Positions 1 to 7,487 of a DNA stretch of 7,487 bases are shown piece after piece. This DNA comes from an uncultured bacterium (lineage in GTDB: Bacteria > Patescibacteriota > Saccharimonadia > Saccharimonadales > Saccharimonadaceae). The notes beneath the pieces are model-generated. The model saw only the letters and a program-made list of their open reading frames with translations. It searched no databases and had not been told where the DNA came from. Each line of letters opens with the position of its first letter. Position 1 is the first letter of the stretch. The translations under genes and the position numbers were made by a program. The stretch is from the NCBI GenBank assembly GCA_903861015.1, contig CAIOSL010000035.1, positions 1-7,487 on the forward strand, written 5' to 3'.

Positions 1-1
1 G

Positions 2-58
2 ATTTTGATCTTGGCAGTCGGTATTACGGCAATTTATCTGGTATTAACGAGGATCTAA
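2..58 (+). CDS. 3' end of an upstream membrane-protein gene (partial)
   Basis: An open frame enters from the window edge and stops at TAA (56-58), giving 18 residues (ILILAVGITAIYLVLTRI) that are almost entirely hydrophobic with one terminal Arg, so this is the last transmembrane helix of a membrane protein. It ends 4 bases before the atpF start and lies in the operon direction. By usual F-ATPase gene order it would be subunit c or a. However, the spot where the ion-binding Glu of a c-subunit helix would fall relative to the Ile-Tyr appears to be Gly, so I do not assign c. Too little is visible to name it. Confidence 0.5.
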   Translation: MLILAVGITAIYLVLTRI

Positions 59-62
59 CGCT

Positions 63-725
63 ATGCAAATAACCCCCCTCCAAATATTCATACTCGCCAA
101 CGTCTTTTTTATCGGTATCTTGGCTGCGATTGCTTTTCGACACGCCTATGCCTATTTTAAACCGCAACAACCCCCAGTAACCGACGAGCCCGACAAACCC
201 AAACCAATTGTTAACAAGCCCGATCGCTTGCCGCCCGCAATCCGTGAGAAAATATTACTGATCTCGCAGGCCAAGTTTCAGGCCGTCCTGAACCGCTCGG
301 CCGCCGAACTGCAGCGCGAACTAAACAGCACGACTGGCAAACTGAACAAAAAGCTCGACAAATTAGGCACCGAGATTGTTAATACCGAGATGAAACGCTA
401 CCACGACAAGCTCGACGAGTTGCGTCGCCAAACCGAAAAAGGTATTAGTGGTGCCCAGACCGAAATCGCCAAACATCAAGCCGATATTAACGCCAAGCTA
501 GATCAACAACAAACCGAAATGGAAGCCAAACTAAAGGCCGAGATTGATGAGCGCAAAAAACAATTAATCAGCCAAATCGACACCAAGTTATCTGATGCCG
601 TCGCCTCTTTCCTAACCGACACATTACAAAACAACATTGACCTTGGTGCCCAAACCGCCTATCTGACGTCGATGCTTGAAAAGCACAAGGCCGAGATAAA
701 AAAGGAAATCAGCGATGAAATTTAA
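63..725 (+). CDS. atpF: F-type ATP synthase subunit b (stator stalk), elongated
   Basis: Subunit b anchors the peripheral stalk in the membrane and holds the catalytic head against rotor torque. The 220-residue product has an N-terminal hydrophobic helix (about 7-27), then a proline-rich stretch (about 34-58, nine prolines), then a long charged Lys/Glu/Gln coiled-coil region (about 60-175) and a C-terminal helical part (176-220). TM plus coiled coil immediately before atpH is the b-subunit architecture and position; sequence identity alone would not name it. It is longer than the roughly 156 residues of E. coli b, and the proline-rich spacer after the membrane helix is not typical. GAGGA at 49-53 lies 9 bases before the ATG and supports the start. 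The 3' end overlaps atpH by 11 bases. An alternative would be an unrelated coiled-coil membrane protein. Confidence 0.78.
   Translation: MQITPLQIFILANVFFIGILAAIAFRHAYAYFKPQQPPVTDEPDKPKPIVNKPDRLPPAIREKILLISQAKFQAVLNRSAAELQRELNSTTGKLNKKLDKLGTEIVNTEMKRYHDKLDELRRQTEKGISGAQTEIAKHQADINAKLDQQQTEMEAKLKAEIDERKKQLISQIDTKLSDAVASFLTDTLQNNIDLGAQTAYLTSMLEKHKAEIKKEISDEI
703..706 (+). promoter_or_regulatory. Ribosome binding site of atpH inside atpF
   Basis: AGGA lies 8 bases before the atpH ATG at 715, within the coding sequence of atpF. It fixes the overlapping start and suggests translational coupling. Confidence 0.6.
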
Positions 726-1200
726 ACTGCCCGACAGCGTCGCCTCTTCGCAGGATTTATCGTCCCTAATTCAAGAGGTTCACGTTTTTACCAGCTGGTT
801 TACTCACGAAGCCATCAAAAGACGCGCCGGTGCCAAAAAAGCCGCCGAACCACCAGTTGTCTCGCCGGCTACGACCGAACTGATCAGGTTTTGGCGCACC
901 CAACAACCACTCAGCAGTACCAGTTTAGACAGTCTGATCAAAATTCTCGAAAATTACCGCAAAACCGCACCGATGATTACCATCACTCTGGCTGCCCCGG
1001 CGTCAGTCGGCGTCAAAAAGACTTTGGTTGGTTGGTTTCGACAAAATATCGCCCCCGATACCTTGATTAACTTCCAATTTAATTCGATATTACTGGGCGG
1101 TATGGTGGTGCGAATCGGCAGTCACGTGTATGATTGGTCGTTCCGTCGTCAAATCCTAGCCAACCGCCACAACTTCCCGGAGGCACTGCGCCATGTTTGA
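715..1200 (+). CDS. atpH: F-type ATP synthase subunit delta, reduced N-terminal domain
   Basis: Delta joins the top of the alpha3beta3 head to the b stalk. The 161-residue product is recognisable by its C-terminal half: residues 126-147 (LLGGMVVRIGSHVYDWSFRR) match the family hallmark in which a Gly-Gly turn is followed by VVR-G, V-D and a basic Arg-containing helix. Upstream, residues 72-115 fit the helix-strand-helix that precedes this hallmark. The first 70 or so residues do not resemble the usual six-helix N-terminal domain, which is about 105 residues in E. coli. They contain one helical segment with aromatics (about 14-37), an Ala/Pro/Lys linker (38-52) and a short helix. It overlaps atpF by 11 bases and atpA by 8. 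The identity is supported jointly by the motif and by its place between b and alpha. Confidence 0.85.
   Translation: MKFKLPDSVASSQDLSSLIQEVHVFTSWFTHEAIKRRAGAKKAAEPPVVSPATTELIRFWRTQQPLSSTSLDSLIKILENYRKTAPMITITLAAPASVGVKKTLVGWFRQNIAPDTLINFQFNSILLGGMVVRIGSHVYDWSFRRQILANRHNFPEALRHV
1179..1183 (+). promoter_or_regulatory. Ribosome binding site of atpA inside atpH
   Basis: GGAGG sits 9 bases before the ATG at 1193, within the end of atpH. It supports the 8-base overlapping start and so the short N-terminus of alpha. Confidence 0.7.
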
Positions 1201-2666
1201 TAACACCACTTTTCAACGATTAGTCGAAGCCGACAATTTGACCGGCGAGGTTGTTGGCGTTAACAGCTTTATTATCGAAGTTAAAGGCCTAGAGGGTGTC
1301 CAATTAGGGGCTCTGGTGTTGTTCGAGGATGGCCAACACGGCCTGGTGCGCGAAGCCTATGGCGACAAAGTAATCTTGTTTAACATCGACTCCGAGAACA
1401 TGTCCCTGGGGACCCTGGTAGTCGTCGAAAGCGAGCAGCTAGCCGTTCCGGTTGGGCGCAAACTGATCGGTCGCGTTGTATCACCAATGGGCAAACCCCT
1501 TGACGGCAAGGGGCCGATCAAAACCACCGCCTCGTCGGGCATCTTTAATCTGGCACCGGGTATTATGGACCGTAGTATGCTAAACGAGCAAGTCGTTAGT
1601 GGTGTCACCGCTGTCGACGCTTTCTTTCCAGTGGTTTTGGGGCAGCGTATCGCCGTCTTGGGCGACAGCAAATCCGGCAAAAGTACGTTCTTGAGTCAGT
1701 TAAGCGCCAACCAGGCCGGCACTAATCGAATCGTGGTTTATGTTTTGATCGGCAAGCGCAAAGTCGACATCGAACAATTACTAGCCGGCCTGCGCGATTC
1801 GGGCGCTATGGACCACACCATTGTGGTACTGGCTGATATTTTTGATTCTCTTACCCAATCTTATCTGGCGCCCTACGCCGCCTGCGCGATGGCCGAATAC
1901 CTTTGGCACGACAAAGAAGACGTGATTATTATCTATGACGACCTCAGCAGCCACGCCGAAGCCTACCGCCAGTTGTCGCTGTTACAAGAGGTTGACCCGG
2001 GCCGCGACTCGTACCCTGGCGATATCTTTTATGCTCACTCGAGTTTGCTTGAGCGCGCCGGCAAGCTACTTACCACCGACAAAACCTTAACCGCCCTGCC
2101 GGTCGTTCTTACCCCCAGTGACGATATTACTGCCTACCTGCCGACCAGTATTATGTCAATCACCGATGGCCAGATCGTCTTTGACCTGGGTGTTTTTCGC
2201 GAGGGCATTCGCCCGGCCGTCAAAGCTGGTTTGTCGGTGTCGCGTGTTGGTGGCCAGGCCCAAACCAATCGTCAAAAACGCATGTCGACAACCCTGTTTA
2301 AAACCCTGGCCAAATACCACCAGGCCGAAGAGTTCTCGCACTTTAGCTCGCAGTTATCTCACGAAACAACTATCGACCTTAACCTTGGCAAATACATCTA
2401 CCAGGCTTTACAGCAACCGCCCGAGGAGCTGCACTCGATGGTCGAGCAGCAGCTGATTATGGAGACTATTCTGTTAAGTGGTGGCGAGGTCGAGTTAGAC
2501 ATTACCGGACTTAAAGCCGCCGTTAAAGAAGTTAAAACCAAGATCACAGAAGATAAAGAATTTGACGACCTCGAAGCCGAGCTGCTCAAAAAATACACTG
2601 TTGTGCCGGCAGCCAATACGCCAGTAGCCGAACCAACCGCCGATAATAATACCGAGGCCCAGACCA

Positions 2667-2674
<8 letters not shown>
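1193..2674 (+). CDS. atpA: F-type ATP synthase subunit alpha
   Basis: Non-catalytic nucleotide-binding subunit of the F1 head. The 493-residue product shows the beta-barrel domain (about 16-90), VPVGRKLIGRVV leading into the nucleotide domain, a P-loop GDSKSGKS at 157-164, LAPYAACAMAEY (225-236), the Walker B IIIYDDLS (245-252), PGR-x3-PGDIFY (269-280), SITDGQI (322-328), and GIRPAVKAGLSVSRVG (338-353) carrying the arginine finger R351. This arrangement and the lack of a beta-type GVGER motif make it alpha. The usual P-loop GDRQTGKT is altered: Gln to Lys160 at a nucleotide-contact position. The N-terminus before the barrel is about 10 residues shorter than in E. coli, and the C-terminal domain ends early and is followed by a Pro/Ala/Thr/Asn-rich tail (about 470-493). 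It overlaps atpG by 8 bases. Confidence 0.97.
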
Positions 2675-4882
<2,208 letters not shown>

Positions 4883-4899
4883 ATTTCTAAGTATATTTT

Positions 4900-5166
4900 A
4901 TGGCAACACCAATCAAAAGTATTGACCAGTTATACGTCATCGCCCGCGGTCCGTTCAAGATATATTACGAAGGTTACGCGGTGGCGGTTACTGCCCTAAA
5001 CCGAGTCGGGCCATTTGATATTTTGCCGGGGCATGCCGACTTTTTTTCAATCCTCAGTCCCTGCGAGGTGTTTATCGAGGCCAGGGACGAACCAGTTAGC
5101 TTTGTTATCAGCAACGGTATTGCCACCGTGCGCGACGATGTGGTCATGTTATTTGTCAACATGTAG
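4900..5166 (+). CDS. atpC: F-type ATP synthase subunit epsilon, beta-sandwich domain only
   Basis: Epsilon links gamma to the c-ring and in many bacteria inhibits ATP hydrolysis through a C-terminal helical hairpin. This 88-residue product carries the hallmark of the N-terminal beta-sandwich, VGPFDILPGHADFFSIL (36-52), followed by strands ending in GIATVRDDVVMLFV (73-86), where the usual protein continues into two helices. It stops right there; E. coli epsilon is 139 residues. No downstream continuation exists because the stop is 16 bases from the convergent neighbour, so this is a domain loss and not an obvious frameshift. Unlike the other operon genes it does not overlap its predecessor (17-base gap) and no Shine-Dalgarno is visible before the ATG, which could mean lower translation. 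The N-terminal ten residues are extra relative to the sandwich. Confidence 0.92.
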   Translation: MATPIKSIDQLYVIARGPFKIYYEGYAVAVTALNRVGPFDILPGHADFFSILSPCEVFIEARDEPVSFVISNGIATVRDDVVMLFVNM

Positions 5167-5182
5167 ATAATATCATTAGCCT

Positions 5183-6244
5183 TTATTGCATGACGATATA
5201 GTCAAACACATACCCACCAGCCGCCAAACTGCCATTAACCCCCAAGACAAACCCCGTACTGGTTCTGGTGGCATACAGCCCGTTAACGCCACTGCTGGCC
5301 GCGGATACTACTACGTGCGGAGTCGAGGAATAAGCACTGTTAAAAGTCACTCGTCCCAATATCCCACCGCCGCCGCCAACACCGATATTAACCGCAATTG
5401 TTCCGGCAACATCATTACCACCGATCGACACCGTACCGTTCGACCCCAGCGATGACCCTGGGGTGATTGATGGCCCCAAACCTCTGGTCAAAAAATGACC
5501 ACCAACCGTAAGAGTAGTGTCGGATATTAAGCTGTTGGCCTCAAAAGCCCTAACCGACAAAGTACCACCCACCGCTACGTTGCCCGATATGTTGACGTTA
5601 TTATTAACTGTCAACAATTGCGTCATAGTAACCAGCCCCTGCAACCTGGTTGCCCCGACAACATTCAAATCTTTGCGTAGGTTAACCGTCGATATCGTGG
5701 CATCACCATTAACATTCAGCTGGGTCAGCGACGTATCACCGGCGTCTAACTTGGTGATCGTGGCGTCGACACCGGTCAATTTGCCGTTTAGTTTGGTTTG
5801 CCCAGCGATACTGACGTCGCCACCAACATTTACAGTTCCGCCAAAACTAGTATTCGGGTTAATCTTTAACTCTACGCCCGAGCTGCCGACCGTACTGCGA
5901 CTGACTCCAACCGTATCCAGGACATCGGCACTGATCGTAACTTCGGACTTGTTGGTAGTGCCGGTGGCCGTCGTGCCGGTACCGCCGTTTTGGTTATTAA
6001 TAAAAAATATAACCACAACAATATTAATCGCCAAAAATACAATAACCAATCCAGCGCCAATAAAAGTCGCCTTGTGGCTGGGCCGATGAGTATAACTGCG
6101 TGGCCGCAGCGGAATCTTGGGCACAACCAAACCCGCCGCCACATCACTGGCGGTAATATTGTCGGCAACTTGCGGTTTTAAAACCTCAGGTTTGGGTGGT
6201 TCGACTGATTTATTTTTTACATCAGGACTTGGGGAATTATCCAT
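5183..6244 (-). CDS. Membrane-anchored surface protein with repetitive beta-rich ectodomain
   Basis: Function unknown. The 353-residue product begins with a Pro/Lys-rich N-terminus (1-60), then a single transmembrane helix (about 61-83) with basic residues before it, so the rest should face outward. A Gly/Thr/Asn linker (84-100) leads to about 160 residues of short alternating hydrophobic repeats rich in Asn-Val, Gly-Gly and Thr (such as VNVGGDVSIAG, LNVNGDATIS, NVNISGNVAVGGTLSV), which suggests a beta-helix or stacked beta structure. After GVGGGGG (288-294) comes a compact C-terminal domain (297-353) with RVTF, TPHVVVS, GLYATRTS and FDYIVMQ, a form I associate with adhesin or fibre-tip domains. 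A longer frame reaches 6313, but a promoter (6269-6297) lies inside that extension and GAGG (6251-6254) is placed for the ATG at 6244, so I use 6244. Confidence 0.85.
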   Translation of the reverse strand: MDNSPSPDVKNKSVEPPKPEVLKPQVADNITASDVAAGLVVPKIPLRPRSYTHRPSHKATFIGAGLVIVFLAINIVVVIFFINNQNGGTGTTATGTTNKSEVTISADVLDTVGVSRSTVGSSGVELKINPNTSFGGTVNVGGDVSIAGQTKLNGKLTGVDATITKLDAGDTSLTQLNVNGDATISTVNLRKDLNVVGATRLQGLVTMTQLLTVNNNVNISGNVAVGGTLSVRAFEANSLISDTTLTVGGHFLTRGLGPSITPGSSLGSNGTVSIGGNDVAGTIAVNIGVGGGGGILGRVTFNSAYSSTPHVVVSAASSGVNGLYATRTSTGFVLGVNGSLAAGGYVFDYIVMQ

Positions 6245-6250
6245 TACTAA

Positions 6251-6254
6251 CCTC
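6251..6254 (-). promoter_or_regulatory. Ribosome binding site of the membrane-anchored surface gene
   Basis: GAGG on the minus strand, 6 bases before the ATG at 6244. It decides this start over the upstream in-frame ATG at 6313. Confidence 0.65.
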
Positions 6255-6268
6255 GGTTTATTACACCA

Positions 6269-6297
6269 AGTATAACGCTTATGACTGCCCCAGGCAA
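6269..6297 (-). promoter_or_regulatory. Sigma70-type promoter for the minus-strand surface gene
   Basis: On the minus strand TTGCCT (6297-6292) is followed by exactly 17 bases and TATACT (6274-6269). Transcription would start near 6262, giving a leader of about 18 bases that contains the GAGG site. Both hexamers are close to consensus (4 of 6 and 5 of 6) and the spacing is optimal. Confidence 0.65.
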
Positions 6298-6306
6298 CTA
6301 ATTTTG

Positions 6307-6324
6307 TTGTCAAGGTATTGACAA
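6307..6324. repeat. 7-4-7 inverted repeat between divergent promoters
   Basis: TTGTCAAGGTATTGACAA has perfect 7-base arms around GGTA. It lies 9 bases upstream of the minus-strand -35 and 25 bases upstream of the plus-strand -35, the place for an operator serving both genes. Each arm contains TTGACA, so it could also be a chance pair of -35-like hexamers; no matching -10 is seen at 17 bases from either arm. Confidence 0.45.
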
Positions 6325-6349
6325 AAAATAACGATTTTTCAAATACCCG

Positions 6350-6379
6350 TTGACACCCTAATATGCTATATGCTACTAT
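6350..6379 (+). promoter_or_regulatory. Extended -10 promoter for the secreted protein gene
   Basis: Perfect -35 TTGACA (6350-6355), 18-base spacer, then TACTAT (6374-6379) preceded by TG-n (6371-6373), an extended -10. Transcription would begin near 6386, giving an A-rich leader of about 45 bases to the ATG at 6431. A tandem ATATGCT pair (6361-6374) overlaps the spacer and the -10. Confidence 0.6.
6361..6374 (+). repeat. Tandem 7-base direct repeat in promoter spacer
   Basis: ATATGCTATATGCT: two exact copies of ATATGCT back to back, between the -35 and -10 of the plus-strand promoter. A slip by one unit would change the spacer by 7 bases. Confidence 0.5.
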
Positions 6380-6430
6380 AAATTCAAACGATCATTAAAA
6401 ACAAAAAACTAAAGAGTAAAAAACAAAAAA

Positions 6431-7487
6431 ATGAGCAACAAAAAAATAAAAATTCAAAGGGTCACTGTCGCCTTTGTATTGCTATTGGGTCTTGTTGCTC
6501 AAGTATTTATGCCTATAAGTGACGCTCAGGCGGCGCAGATAACTACCCGCAGCTTAACTCTTGAGGCAGGTGCATCTGATGGTGGATCTAAACCGGGTGG
6601 TGTCGTCAAACACTTCTTTACATTTACCATACCCGGCGGCAGTAACGTCGGATCAATCAGATTCCTATACTGTACTTTGGCGGCCGGTATATGCACCACA
6701 CCGACCGGTCTAGATACAACCGCCGCAACCTTAGTTAACGAAACTGGCGTTACCGGTAATACAATTGACCACAGCACCAATGGCTCACCTTTCGTGCACC
6801 GCACAGCATCAATGGTTGGCGTAAACACGGTTGCAACCTACCGCCTTGGCAATATAACCAACCCAACCGACATCAATGTGACTTTCTTTGTTCGTATTGC
6901 AACTTTCGCCAGCACCAACACAACCGGTTCATCAATTGATGCCGGTACGGTAACCGCCAGTACCGCAATCCCAATCCAGCTAACCGGTACGATGCCAGAG
7001 TCACTAGTCTTCTGTACTGGCGCCGAGATACCACTGTTAGGTGGCGTGCCTGACTGCCCTAATGCAACATCTGGATCTATAACTTTTAATCAACTATTCT
7101 CGCCAACCGATACCGCAACTGCCACCTCGCAAATGGCAGCCACGACCAATGCTGGGTTTGGCTATGTCATTACCGTCAACGGCAACACGCTAACTTCCGG
7201 TGCCAACCAAGTGGTACCCATGACTACCTCCGGCACAATTATCCACGGCGCCAGTCAGTTCGGCATGAATCTAAAGGCCAACACTACAGCCGTATCGACC
7301 GTTGCTGTTGGTGCTGAAGTTTCTCCGGCCGCTAACGGAACGACGTTAAAAGGCGAAGCGAAACCAACATCGGGATATGAAACCGTCGACAACTTCAAAT
7401 ATAATTCAGGTGATGTCGTAGCTGATAGTGCTAATGGTGGCGCCGGTGCATCAGATGCCCAGATATACACAGTGTCGTACATCGTTA
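6431..7487 (+). CDS. Secreted Thr/Asn-rich surface protein, 3' end outside the window
   Basis: An open frame of 352 codons runs from ATG 6431 to the window end with no stop. It begins with a classical signal peptide: basic MSNKKIKIQR, a hydrophobic core (about 11-28) and a likely cleavage after AQA (34), so the product is exported. The mature part is rich in Thr, Gly, Ala, Asn and Val with few charges, as in bacterial surface or S-layer-like proteins. Four cysteines form two local pairs: C81/C88 (FLYCTLAAGIC) and C195/C209 (FCTGAEIPLLGGVPDC), candidates for disulfides. The first part (36-185) and the second (188-300) look like two beta-sandwich domains. No catalytic motif is seen. The start has only a weak AAAGAG 14 bases upstream within an A-rich leader, but promoter and signal peptide both support it. 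Function unknown. Confidence 0.85.
   Translation, partial: MSNKKIKIQRVTVAFVLLLGLVAQVFMPISDAQAAQITTRSLTLEAGASDGGSKPGGVVKHFFTFTIPGGSNVGSIRFLYCTLAAGICTTPTGLDTTAATLVNETGVTGNTIDHSTNGSPFVHRTASMVGVNTVATYRLGNITNPTDINVTFFVRIATFASTNTTGSSIDAGTVTASTAIPIQLTGTMPESLVFCTGAEIPLLGGVPDCPNATSGSITFNQLFSPTDTATATSQMAATTNAGFGYVITVNGNTLTSGANQVVPMTTSGTIIHGASQFGMNLKANTTAVSTVAVGAEVSPAANGTTLKGEAKPTSGYETVDNFKYNSGDVVADSANGGAGASDAQIYTVSYIV

Noticed and set aside
2118..2456. 112-codon plus-strand frame inside atpA
   Set aside because: It overlaps conserved alpha sequence in another frame and has no ribosome site or recognisable domain.
5145..5163. CATGTT-7-AACATG inverted repeat at the end of atpC as a terminator
   Set aside because: Stem is only 6 A/T-rich pairs and no T-run follows on either strand, so I do not call a terminator between the convergent genes.
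5517..6089. 190-codon open frame on the plus strand
   Set aside because: It lies wholly antisense to the surface gene with a promoter, ribosome site and membrane helix on the minus strand. Its own product is a featureless Pro/Thr/Val-rich mirror of the repeats.
6245..6313. Upstream in-frame extension of the minus-strand surface gene to an ATG at 6313
   Set aside because: The promoter hexamers at 6292-6297 and 6269-6274 lie inside it, so the transcript would begin after that ATG, and GAGG is placed for 6244.
6318..6346. Second plus-strand promoter using TTGACA at 6318
   Set aside because: At 16-18 bases downstream there is only CAAATA/AAATAC, a poor -10; the next TTGACA at 6350 has a far better partner.

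Overview
The window holds most of an F-type ATP synthase operon on the plus strand, followed by two unrelated cell-surface genes transcribed divergently from a shared promoter region. It is bacterial. TGA is used as a stop (atpH and atpG), so the code is standard and the UGA=Gly Gracilibacteria/Absconditabacteria are unlikely. The strongly diverged and trimmed F1 subunits, tightly overlapping genes, and large low-complexity Thr/Gly/Asn-rich exported proteins suggest a Patescibacteria/CPR genome, perhaps Saccharibacteria (TM7). That placement is inference from style, not from a marker gene.

Layout: positions 2-58 are the 3' end of a membrane-protein gene. Then come atpF (b, 63-725), atpH (delta, 715-1200), atpA (alpha, 1193-2674), atpG (gamma, 2667-3533), atpD (beta, 3530-4882) and atpC (epsilon, 4900-5166). 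This is the classical F1 gene order. The first four junctions overlap by 11, 8, 8 and 4 bases, which implies one mRNA with translational coupling. Only epsilon is separated, by 17 bases, and it has no visible Shine-Dalgarno. Subunits a and c are not seen and should lie upstream. Together these genes encode the stator stalk (b, delta), the alpha3beta3 catalytic head, and the rotor shaft (gamma, epsilon).

At 5183-6244 (minus) is a single-pass membrane-anchored protein with a repetitive beta-rich ectodomain and a small C-terminal beta domain. It converges on atpC with only 16 bases between the stops. From 6431 to the window end (plus) is a secreted Thr/Asn-rich protein with a clear signal peptide, cut off by the window edge. 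The 186 bases between these genes hold a near-consensus promoter on each strand and a 7-4-7 inverted repeat between them.

The most interesting content is the unusual state of the ATP synthase. Beta has an Arg where the adenine-stacking Tyr is normally found, a degraded DELSEED segment and a shortened C-terminus. Epsilon lacks its whole C-terminal inhibitory domain. Delta and alpha are both shortened at the N-terminal regions that normally contact each other. Gamma ends in a strongly basic tail, and b has a proline-rich spacer after its membrane helix. Because P-loops, catalytic Glu and arginine finger are intact, it looks like a working but remodelled enzyme.
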